Assembly (NCBI GenBank): GCA_947359465.1
Contig: OX375872.1
Coordinates: 18,708,018 to 18,772,017, forward strand
DNA length: 64,000 nt
Direction: 5' to 3'
Source of the DNA: Metellina segmentata
Taxonomy: Eukaryota; Arthropoda; Arachnida; Araneae; Tetragnathidae
Position numbers and translations under genes: made by a program. The notes beneath the pieces were generated by a model. That model searched no databases. It worked only from the letters and a program-made list of their open reading frames with translations, and was not told where the DNA came from. Position 1 is the stretch's first letter. Each line of letters begins with the position of its first letter. Of the stretch, positions 45,780 through 55,200 are shown piece by piece.

Positions 45780-46111
45780 TTGAGTCCCGGACCCCTTTTA
45801 CAACAATATTGCAAGCATGAATTCACATTGTGATATGTGTATACAAGTCACGGGCGATCACAGTCCATATTAAATTCAGAACCCTTAATTTTTCTGTTTA
45901 ATATTTTTTTTTCTAAACTCTCCTTGTCGCATATTACACCTATTTATTTGTTTCATGCTACAGTTTTATATCATATGCAATGTTCTTTCCTTTGTATTTA
46001 TGTGCTGTGAAAATATGTCTCATTTAATTCAAATTCATAAAATTATAACTTACAGTTTCTGAGAAATCAGTGCTTTTTTGCATGTAGATATAATTTTGGA
46101 CACCAGTGTAT
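45780..46111. mobile_element. Possible Tc1-like terminal remnant
   Basis: The segment ends gatataattttggacaccag then tgta, which looks like a right terminal repeat of a Tc1-like element followed by TA at about 46110. Upstream lies AT-rich DNA typical of a 3' flank. No matching left repeat or transposase belongs to it clearly, so the left limit is arbitrary. The 280 bp before it hold nothing. Confidence 0.4.
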
Positions 46112-46362
46112 ATTTTAACCCTGAAGAATATACGCTCATATACCCGTTCTGCAAACTGCAGTCTTTAATGCATGGTTTTTAAACAATTTGGACTTTCTTG
46201 ATCTGGATTCATTCCTAGGATTTTCTCTATCTCTACAAGTTCTTATTTAGCCGTAATGCAAGCTGTCAGTAAAAAGCAATACACATTACACTACTATGAA
46301 TACTCAACCCTACAATAATGTACCAGACAGCAAGATGTGATGATATAAGGGAGATAATACAT

Positions 46363-46745
46363 GCTTTAACAGAGGGATGGTCCCCCACTTGCTGCAATTA
46401 CACTAGCAACCCTTCTCGACATACTTTCAACAAGGTTTTCATTCACAGCAATGGGAATTTGTGTCCATTCCTGCTGCAAGAATGTCGCCAGCTCTAACTC
46501 GTCCCACAAATGTTCTATGGGGTTTAGGTCGAGACTCTGAGCAGGCCAGGGAAGAAGTTTTACATTGAAAACTTGATACCACTGTTTGACAGAGGCTGCA
46601 ACATGACATGGAGCGTTGTCGTCCTGGAAATAACAACTGTCCATTCCATAAAATTTAAAAAGGGTAGGAAGAACCTGATTGACCGAAATGTTCGTGTAGG
46701 CGTCGGCGTTCAAATTACCAGGAACAGCATGCGCCGATTGTATTA
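46363..46745 (-). pseudogene. Tc1-like transposase C-terminal half
   Basis: The minus-strand frame reads NADAYTNI, VLPTLFKF, FQDDNAPCHVA (second catalytic Asp), WPAQSLDLNPIEHLWDEL (Glu, with Leu in place of the usual Pro in SPDLNP) and SMSRRVASVIAASGG, then a stop. I count 34 residues between Asp and Glu. Everything before about 46745, including the first Asp and the DNA-binding domain, is missing. A second fragment of the same family lies at 47515-47750. Confidence 0.85.
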
Positions 46746-46913
46746 ATGTCTTTTCAGAGAATGAAATATTGTACGCGGCGGCTATTACGTTGTACTTTCT
46801 CTAGCCGGCCGACTAATATTATGTTTCTGTAAATAAATGTTTGCTTTGTGTTACCATCAGCGATTTTATTTCCAACCCCGGGCACCTTAATTAACTATAT
46901 ATGACTGGCGATC

Positions 46914-46991
46914 TTCAGTGCTTTTTTTCTATCTCAGCAGTCGTTAAAGATAAAATAAAAATTTTAACGTCTTTGGAATCTGCGGAAAATT
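46914..46991 (-). repeat. Copy of the TTTTCCGCAGATT-type dispersed repeat
   Basis: In reverse complement it reads aaaattttccgcagattcca, then ctttaacgactgctgagata and gaaaaaaagcactgaag. The copy at 45003-45090 has the same blocks in direct orientation. The MITE at 46996 sits directly against its end. Confidence 0.65.
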
Positions 46992-46995
46992 TTAA

Positions 46996-47485
46996 GGGGG
47001 TCCGGGACACAAAAATCGTCAAATTTTCGAATTTTTTTATTATTATTTTAAGAAATTCTCTGTGTTTTTCTGCTTAAAATGACGTCTAAATCATGTTTCT
47101 ATCTTAATTAGAACTAGATATATAATAATTTTTGTGGTGCGTTGTTTGGAAAATCTAACACTCTTGACAGTTGTTGTCATGGCAACAAGATTTGTCTTTA
47201 AAACTTTAAATGCGTTTTTCTCCGTGATACATTTTTTCAAGATTTCCTGTATTCAAATTGCTATAAGTTGAAAACCGATGATCGATAACGAATATTTTGA
47301 GTTTTAGCAATTTAAAATGACCCTCTTTTATTCAAAATTTTTTTTATTTAAAATTAAAAAAATAAAATTTTGGAAAAATTTTGTGTTGTGAATTTGCTTA
47401 TTAGTTAAATGGGTAATCAGTACAAAAAAAATTAAAAATTTTAAATTAATGAATTAAAAAAAATTTCAATGTGTTCCGGACCCCC
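46996..47485. mobile_element. MITE with TTAA duplication, 490 bp
   Basis: TTAA flanks at 46992-46995 and 47486-47489. Inverted ends: GGGGGTCCGGGACACA on the left, GGGGGTCCGGAACACA on the right in reverse complement. A TTAA duplication points to piggyBac- or Kolobok-type transposases; a TA duplication cannot be excluded because TTAA contains TA. The interior is AT-rich and non-coding. Confidence 0.82.
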
Positions 47486-47514
47486 TTAATTCAGATTGCC
47501 TAATGCATTTGATT

Positions 47515-47750
47515 TGTCGAGCGTTGTCGTCCTGGAAATAACATTCGTCCATTCCATAAAAATGCCAGAGCGTAGGAATGACCTGATTGTCCAAAAATGT
47601 TCATATAGGCGTTCAATTAACCAGTAACAACATGCAAAGGTGCCAGGCCAAACCACGAAAAACACCCCCGAACAAATAGTCGTATTTTATGCAAATCCGC
47701 TGGCGTCCGGACCATTATTGTAGGGTAGTGTATATTGTTCTGTGGGGGAT
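47515..47750 (-). pseudogene. Second Tc1-like transposase fragment
   Basis: gagcgttgtcgtcctggaaa, gtccattccataaaa and gacctgattg repeat the DNA of 46612-46690 with changes. The minus-strand translation contains pieces like MDECYFQDD and, upstream, GVFRGLAWH. It is shorter and more decayed than the fragment at 46363-46745. Confidence 0.7.
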
Positions 47751-47751
47751 A

Positions 47752-48530
47752 AGCTATACAACACTACTCAATGCCGCTCGCGCGAACTTCGAGAAATAAA
47801 ACTTACTTATTTCTTTTTTTTTTCTGCACCTGCACTATCCATATTTTTCCAGTTTTGTCGAGTACCACGACATTTTCCCCAACTCCAATGCAACGGGATA
47901 TCAATCGCTTGGTTAGACATTCCGCATCTGCAGAAGCGCGATGCACAACACCGGGCACACGACACGAAATAATTATTCACTGAAGGAGGCACCGAAATGA
48001 AATAGCATTTAATTGAAACATCTCTTCCAGAAAGGTTAACGCAATGCTACAATTAAGTCACCCCGCAGTGTGTCCCGACATTGCTGATAAGGAATTTCCC
48101 CGGGGAACGCAAAACTAAAGGGCAATGAAGTCGGCTTGAACTTTTCACCCCAGCCATTGTGTCAAAGCGATTCTAACACCGGTCTGAATCCGGTGGAATA
48201 AAGAACGCGTAACTTCTCCGGTGCATCACGTTCAGCATCGAGATCATTCCATCTAGGTAGCATCATTAGAGAGAAATGAGGCGGTTTGGCCAATAGAGAA
48301 TTCAGAATCGAGAGTTATAATTTATTATTATATCTCTCTGCACTGGGAATATCAACTCCGTTTGTTATCTATTTGAGATATATCTGATGTTCTTGTGGAA
48401 TGGTTTGAAAGCACCATCCACACACAATACACATAAGAAAATCTCATTTCTCATCATATTCAAAGTTAAGAACGAAGCTCATTTGCGTTAAAATTTATTT
48501 CTTAGTGTCCAATGAATACGTAGGTACGTA
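47752..48530. other. Gene-free stretch
   Basis: Three mutually overlapping short frames on both strands near 47742-47992 cancel each other as evidence. No domain or element recognised. Confidence 0.5.
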
Positions 48531-48630
48531 CTTGAATTAACCTTGCACTGGATCATCCTTAGAGGAAACGGTAGGAAGGTATTTTTATTACGTCACACTA
48601 GAGCAACACAACGGCGACCCATAGAGGAAA
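48531..48630 (-). mobile_element. Two SINE family 1 3'-end fragments, minus strand
   Basis: cttgaattaaccttgcactg (48533) and ttattacgtcacactagagc followed by aacacaacggcgacc (48587) are both versions of the family 3' end. Confidence 0.6.
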
Positions 48631-48864
48631 TAGAAAAGTAGAGTGAGCAATGGTGACCTTTATATGTGGTCGGGATTGCGTAACAAAAGTGGTAAAGTCA
48701 TCTTTACACAACTTCCGTCTGTAGGTTTGAAATGAACATACGTCATCTGATTGGTGCACGGGACGGAAGAAGACGCCCATCCATTGATCCATCATCACAT
48801 TGGTTCGCGCCACGTATTTGAAGATTATTGAAAATGTTAATATTTGTAGCGACTCTATAGAAAT

Positions 48865-49512
48865 TAGAGATGCGACGTCGAGAACAAAACATCGATGTTT
48901 TGAAACATCGATGTTCAAAATTAAAACATCGATGTTGATAATATATCGTTCTAAAAACATTGATGTTTTTAAACATCGATGTTTTTAAAATTCAGTGTAT
49001 TTTAACTTTTTCCCCCATTTCTTAAAATTGGTTTAGCAACTAAGGATACAACATCGACAGCAAAACATCGATGTTAATAATGCATCGCCCCCAAACTATC
49101 AATGTTTTTAAAATTCAGTGAATTCGAACTTTTATCCCCATTTCTTAAAAACTGGTTTAGCAACTAGTGATGTGACATCGGCTCCAATACATCGATGTTT
49201 TTTATAAAACATCAATGTTTTGAAAACATTGACATCGATGTCGTATCCCTACTTTTCAGACCCTTCACCCTTGGTCACTTTGGTCGTTGTATAGTATGTT
49301 GTACTATACAACAAAAGTATGTTGAATTTGCTGATTATGAAAATTATCCTACTTGGTTATTTTTTAAATTGTTATAACGGTACTTTTTTTATTTAAAAAT
49401 AAAACACCGTCAACGTAAAAACATCGACCAAAATACATCAATGTTAAATACATCGATGTTTATTTTAAAACATCGATGTTTTGAAAACATCGACATCGAT
49501 GTCGCATCCCTA
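48865..49512. mobile_element. hAT-like non-autonomous element with CATCGATG arrays (copy 2)
   Basis: Perfect 8-bp duplication atagaaat at 48857-48864 and 49513-49520. Ends: TAGAGATGCGACGTCGA on the left and, in reverse complement, TAGGGATGCGACATCGATG on the right. The 648-bp interior has many AACATCGATGTT words, blocks of ttaaaattcagtg and ccatttcttaaaa-tggttta, and an internal end (atcgatgtcgtatccctact) followed by ttcagacccttcacccttgg. Its layout is copy 1 reversed. No transposase. Confidence 0.88.
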
Positions 49513-49520
49513 ATAGAAAT

Positions 49521-49832
49521 GTTCATTCAAACCTATACCCTGTTATAAGGTGATAGACTGACAAACGTTGATTGGGTGTGGTAATGCGAAATGACCATAT
49601 TTCGACCAGTTGCGTCAAACAGAAGATAGATGTCGAGTAATTGCGTAAGCTAAGGATGGAGATAAGAAAGTAGAGAAGAATCCCGCGAGCAATTTCACCA
49701 TATTCACCAAATGAGGCGATACTATGCCAAATCTGTCAACCAAGTCAATTTTTCCAAGAGTAGTCAAGCTACTTTTAGTCGACATGTTGGTCACACTTTG
49801 TGTAGTTCCTCTCAATAGCAATGCTCAGTCTA
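49521..49832. other. Gene-free stretch
   Basis: No element or gene recognised. Confidence 0.45.
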
Positions 49833-49920
49833 ACACATAATTTTGAACCCCGGTCGGATGACAAAGACGCTATCTGAGCTCTATAGCTCTCCTAACTTCC
49901 TCACCACGTCAGCGTGATGT
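49833..49920 (-). mobile_element. SINE family 1, internal fragment, minus strand
   Basis: cacataattttgaaccccgg, tcggatgacaa and ctcctaacttcctcaccacg in family order. Confidence 0.7.
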
Positions 49921-50124
49921 GGAAATTACCAGTGAAAGTTTTTATCGATGTTTTCAGATTGTAGAGTTTATGTTTAGTTCCAAACTCTTTAATTTGTATA
50001 CAATTTTGGCATAATAAACGGTTAACGATGAGTTGGAATGACGATACATCGTCACGACCACCAGGGGGGTTAAGGACAACCTACTGTCATCAATTCGTTG
50101 TAAGTCGCATGTTTTAAGGTTAGA

Positions 50125-50250
50125 TAACGGGCTATTGGTGACGGTTCAATCCCGAGGGGGAAGTCCAAGGACAACGCCTCGAAAGTTTGAACCACTGTTA
50201 TATGAACACAGTTCGACATTTGAGCTGGCACCCCACCTCTCCTAACTTAA
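50125..50250 (-). mobile_element. SINE family 1, fragment, minus strand
   Basis: aacgggctattggtgacgg, tcaatcccgagggggaagtc, caaggacaacgcctcg and tttgagctggcaccccacct. The 3' terminus and the head are missing. Confidence 0.78.
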
Positions 50251-50661
50251 AAGAAAAACTCAAACAACAGAAGTGAAACATAGCCGGTAATAATCCAAAC
50301 ATACCAAACTTCCATGAGATTTCCGGGTAGCGTATAGTATGCATATAGATCTACTTTTTCCCCACAACACCAAATAATCACTAAATAACCACATCGATTG
50401 GTTAAAAGAATCCAAGGAACAATTCCAATGGTCTTGAAAGTTAAATCTATTAACTATGTTAACTTTTTTAATACACTTACAGCGTGTATTGAGTTTAATA
50501 ATTAAGTAATTTGTTCAATTGTGTTTAGTGGAAACATTAAAAAACCGAACAAGTAGAATTATGCTGCGTGAATATTGAATAGTTTACTGTAAGTATTATA
50601 TTTATTTACTAGTATATGTGTAAATCCATTCAAAACTTGTATCCTTTATATTAAATACGTG
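50251..50661. other. Gene-free stretch
   Basis: AT-rich DNA up to the next SINE's target site. Nothing recognised. Confidence 0.45.
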
Positions 50662-50923
50662 CCGACCAACCCGTCTAGTGGTCAAGGTGTTGGCCTCTGG
50701 ATCGGAAGGTTCCTGGTTCGGGGTTAGGGCATGGATGTAAATTGTGATGTCCTTTGTTAGGGACAATGATGGTACACCCACTGGGTGCCCCTTCACAAGT
50801 GACCATCACTACTGGCCTTGTATAAAGCTAAAATGACCTCTGTCAACTTTGTATTGTATTGTATTGTATTGTATTTGTATTTGTCTTCGCAATTGTACTG
50901 CCTTGCCATTGTAAATAAAAAAA
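50662..50923 (+). mobile_element. Complete SINE family 2 with ~14-bp duplication
   Basis: atattaaatacgtg flanks it (50648-50661 and 50924-50937). The head is the type-A head (gccgacca...gtctagtggt, A box TGGTCAAGGTG, ggatcggaaggttcctggtt), but the B box is damaged (GGTTCGGGGTT). The body is unrelated to family 1: tgtcctttgttagggacaat, gtacacccactgggtgcccc, ttcacaagtgaccatcacta and ctggccttgtataaagct. It ends in a tattg repeat and a short A tail. About 262 bp. Confidence 0.9.
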
Positions 50924-51109
50924 ATATTAAATACGTGCATGGTTTACTTATTTTATCATTTAAAAAAGTTGATTCTTTAACGAGAAAATTAAAAGAAAAA
51001 ACACCACCAGTAGTCCATAATATAAGTGTCCTGAACAAAATAAATGACCTTTAGTGCTTATTAAACATATCATTTATATCCTACTCTAATAGAATGAATG
51101 GTTGTTCGG

Positions 51110-51352
51110 TAATTGAATTAACGGTCTCACTAAAAGCAACATAGCGGGTACGATATTGGTATTTTAGTGACGGTCCGTAACCTATGCCGGAGGGAAAGAT
51201 CCGAGGACACCTCATAATTTTGAACCGCTGTCGGATGAATAGGTCATAACCTGTGTCGGAATCCCACACTCCAAACCTCCACATCAGTCAAACGTCGGGA
51301 CATTTGAGTTTACGACACTTTCAATATGCACCCACTCTTCCAACCGGGCTAT
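51110..51352 (-). mobile_element. SINE family 1, near full length, type-B head, minus strand
   Basis: tgaattaacggtctcact, gtgacggtccgtaacc, ggagggaaagatccgaggac, cataattttgaaccgctgtc, cccacactccaaacctccac and tcttccaaccgggctatcca. A small insertion (gatattggtattt) splits the 3' end. Confidence 0.82.
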
Positions 51353-51379
51353 CCATCTTAGGCAACGATATTGGTATTT

Positions 51380-51463
51380 TTATTAACTCTTTTAATAACT
51401 CTGGAGCAATACAACGGGCTAATGGGTGAAGGTCCGGGATCAATCCCCCAAGAGAAAGATTCG
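51380..51463 (-). mobile_element. SINE family 1, 3' fragment, minus strand
   Basis: taactctggagcaatacaac, gggctaatgggtgaaggtcc and gggatcaatcccccaagaga, then it is abruptly replaced by the next copy at 51465. Confidence 0.78.
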
Positions 51464-51464
51464 G

Positions 51465-51655
51465 TAATGGTAATGGTAATTTAAGTTAACGTCGTACTAG
51501 AGCAACACAACGGGCTATTGACGACGGTCCGGGATCAGTCCCTTAAGAGAAAGATCCGAGGACAACACCATGTAATTTTGAACCATGGTCAAATGACGAG
51601 GCTATACCTGAGCTGGCACCCCACTCTCCAAACCTCCGCACTGTGCCATCTCCTA
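51465..51655 (-). mobile_element. SINE family 1, 3' two-thirds, minus strand
   Basis: Starts ggtaatggtaatttaagtta (the reversed tail), then acgtcgtactagagcaacac, gacgacggtccgggatcagt, gatccgaggacaacaccatg and gagctggcaccccactctcc. It is truncated just before the (AT)n tract. It is one of the least diverged copies. Confidence 0.88.
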
Positions 51656-51661
51656 AAGTAC

Positions 51662-52064
<403 letters not shown>

Positions 52065-52293
52065 TATATTTGAGGGTTTGGCCTGGATTTAATTAAAGGC
52101 CGAAGATTGCCGTTTTTATCTGAACCGTTCGAGAAACGCATTTTACCTCAACTGTTCATTCCAATATTCGCCTGATGCTCATCGGATTCGAGGTGAGAAC
52201 TTCATTTGAGTGAAGGACCGTGACTCAGCATATTGGATCTTGAGGAATACTTCATCTGAACTGTGAGTACAGATTTTTCATTTTGACACTAAC
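52065..52293 (+). promoter_or_regulatory. Gypsy untranslated leader; primer site not evident
   Basis: The 229 bases between LTR and ATG start tatatttgagggtttggcct. No clear match to a standard tRNA 3' end (TGG...) stands right after the LTR, so the priming tRNA was not identified. Ends with actaacATGG, a fair start context. Confidence 0.6.
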
Positions 52294-55200
52294 ATGGCTA
52301 CGTATTTAGCCGGAGCACGCAAGATCGATCTTCTAGCGCTAATAGAAGAATTAGAACTAATAGCAACGGAAGGAACCAAAATTCCGCAGCTTATTAAGTT
52401 GATAACGAAAGCTGATGAATACAGTGAGGAATTAACAAAAACGCTTTTAAAAAGGATTGTTTCTGAACGAGAAACAAAGGAAAGAGACGATAAAGCTGAA
52501 CGCGAAAGGGAAGCTAAAGAAAACGAAAAGAAAGCAGAACGCGAATTTCAGTTGAAGAAGTTACAGCTAGAAAACAAAAGTACTGGAAGTTTCGATTTTA
52601 TTTCCCCACTTAAAACTGACTTTTCAAAACTAATGACACGTTTCGACGGAAACTGTGATTTAAGCATGTATTTATCTTTGTTTGAAAAACAAATTAATCG
52701 CGTAGAAATACCTAAAGAAAATTGGGTTATTTTCCTTGTGAGTCTTTTACCGTTGGATATCGCAAATTTAATTGCAAGAGAGCCTGATCCGCTCGCAAAT
52801 GATTACGACCACGTGAAAAAACTTTTACTGAATCGATTTAAACTAACACCAGAGCAGTTTCGACAGCACTTTTTTACTCACAAGAAAGAAACAACCGCAT
52901 CTTGGCGTGATTTCGCCTACGAGTTAGATAATTTTTTCGAAGAATGGGTTGTGGGTCTTAGTATCTCTAAATATGAAGAATTGAAAGATCTCATAGTGGC
53001 GGATCAAATTAAAAGGAAAATACCGTTTGAAATGCGCGAGCATTTTATTGATGAATTACCGAAATTGAATGAAGTAGCCGAATTAGTGAATAAATTGGAT
53101 GAGTACGAGGCGGCAAGATTCCATCTTAAAAGACCGGGAGCTAGAGATATGAAATCAGCTGAAACACAAAGTCATCAGCGCTCCAAAAAATTCAATGATA
53201 AACCGTCGATCGTCCGTGCTCACCAAAGTGTTACTAACCAATATATTAAATGTTTTTCATGTAATGAAATTGGTCATAGAATTTCTGAGTGTCCAAATAA
53301 GAATAAAGGAATTAAATGTTTAAAGTGTAATGAATATGGACACCGTAAATTCGAATGTAATAAAGGTGTAAAAACTGATATAAATGAAGAAAAGAAGGTT
53401 TTAATTAATATGTCCAGTAATCATGAAAAGAAGTTGTATAAATGTCTTAAAATTATGAGTAAATATGTTGATGCTTTAATTGATACGGGATCAGATTTAT
53501 CTATTTTGAAATATGATTTTTATATGCAAATTGGTGCACCAGAATTAACCCCATGTGACATAATGTTAAATGGTATTGGAAATCAAAGTGTAAAATCACT
53601 TGGTTATTTTTGTGCTGAAATTACTATTGACAATTTTAATATTCTCACTGAGTTTTTTGTTATTGAAAACTTGTGTTGCAATATTGTGATTGGGATGGAC
53701 GTAATTAACAAGCTTAATATTTCAATATCAGGAAATGATTTAAGGATTTTGAGCTTTCGAGAAAACTCTACTAATCTTTCTTTCACACACACTTCGGAAG
53801 TGAAAGAGTCAGAAAAATTAAAAGCTAAGCGTTTTGAGGGACCCCATTCAGGAAGTAAAGGAATAAAAACAAAAACGAGTTGCCGAAATGGAGCCACTGT
53901 TTTGGAATCCGAAAGTAATGAAAGGCAGATGTTTGGTATCCCCTCCCCCCTGACTCACCCTTTCAAAGAAGAAAACAGGTGTGAACTATTGGCGACTGCC
54001 ATTAATATCCCAATGATAGGCGTTGCGTCATCTTGTGCACAGGATGTTAGAGAAAATGATTTGACTTTTAATCCTTTATCCGAATTGCCGATTTCCTTGA
54101 TGGATGAAATTGAATTGCAACATATAAAAGATCCTAAAATAAGAAACGAGTTAGATATTTTGATTAGTGAACATAAGACGCATAAAATTAAAGACACAGA
54201 AGTAAAAATGACTTTAATTTTAACTGATGATATACCGATTTGTCAGAGACCGCACCGAATGTCTTTAAAAGAACAGAAAATAGTTGAGGAACAAATACAA
54301 GTATGGTTAAAAGACGGAATAATTAAACCCTCCTGTTCTAACTACGCTTCACCCATTGTTTTGTGTAAAAAGAAGGGTAATAATTCATACAGATTGTGCG
54401 TTGATTATCGATCGGTTAATCGAAAGTTAATCAAAGATAAGCATCCACTCCCATTAATTCAAGATGTTTTAGATTGCTTGGGAAACGCACAGGTATTTTC
54501 CACTTTGGACTTAAAAAACGCATTTTTCAACATACCAATGGACCCTAATTCGACACGTTACACAGCATTTGTTACCCATGAAGGACAGTACGAATTCAAT
54601 GTTGTACCTTTCGGATGTAGTAACTCACCAAGTGTTTTTGTGAGGTACATAAACACGGTGTTTAGAGACTTAATTCGAGACAAGACTATAATAATTTACA
54701 TGGATGATATTGTTATACCTTCCATTGATGAACAAGCAGGGCTGGAAAAAATCAAAAGGGTTTTGAAGGTTGCGTCAGAATACGGCGTAATAATAAATTT
54801 TAAAAAGTGTCAATTTCTTCAACATTCGATAGAATTTCTCGGATACGTTATCGAGGGCGGCAAAATTCAACCTTCCCCATCCAAGACGCGTGCAGTGAAA
54901 AATTTTCCCCAGCCGAAAAATGTAAAACAAGTCATGAGTTTTTTGGGTCTTTGCTCTTACTTTCGACAATTTGTCGGTGGATTTTCAAGAATTGCAAAAC
55001 CATTAAGTGACCTGCTTCGAAATAATGTCGAATGGACATTTGGCTCTGAGCAAGTCAAAGCATTTGAAAGGCTAAAGGAAATTCTCTCAAGTAGTCCGGT
55101 ATTGCATCTCTTTAGGCAAGGAGCAACCTTAGAATTACATACGGATGCTAGTAGCCACGGCTTTGGAGCTGTTTTGCTTCAGCAAGCTCATGATGGGAAA

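Noticed and set aside
46800..46890. Solo LTR end (aataaatgtttgctttgtgt, ccccgggcacc)
   Set aside because: The style resembles an LTR 3' end, but no second boundary or duplication was found.
47742..47992. Three overlapping frames on two strands as a small gene
   Set aside because: They contradict each other and show no recognisable motif.
48598..48988. Frames of 120, 77 and 62 codons rich in Cys-Phe and Asp-Val
   Set aside because: They are products of the CATCGATG arrays and a SINE fragment.
52065..52090. Standard tRNA primer-binding site for the gypsy element
   Set aside because: No TGG-starting 18-mer of a known tRNA type stands directly after the LTR.
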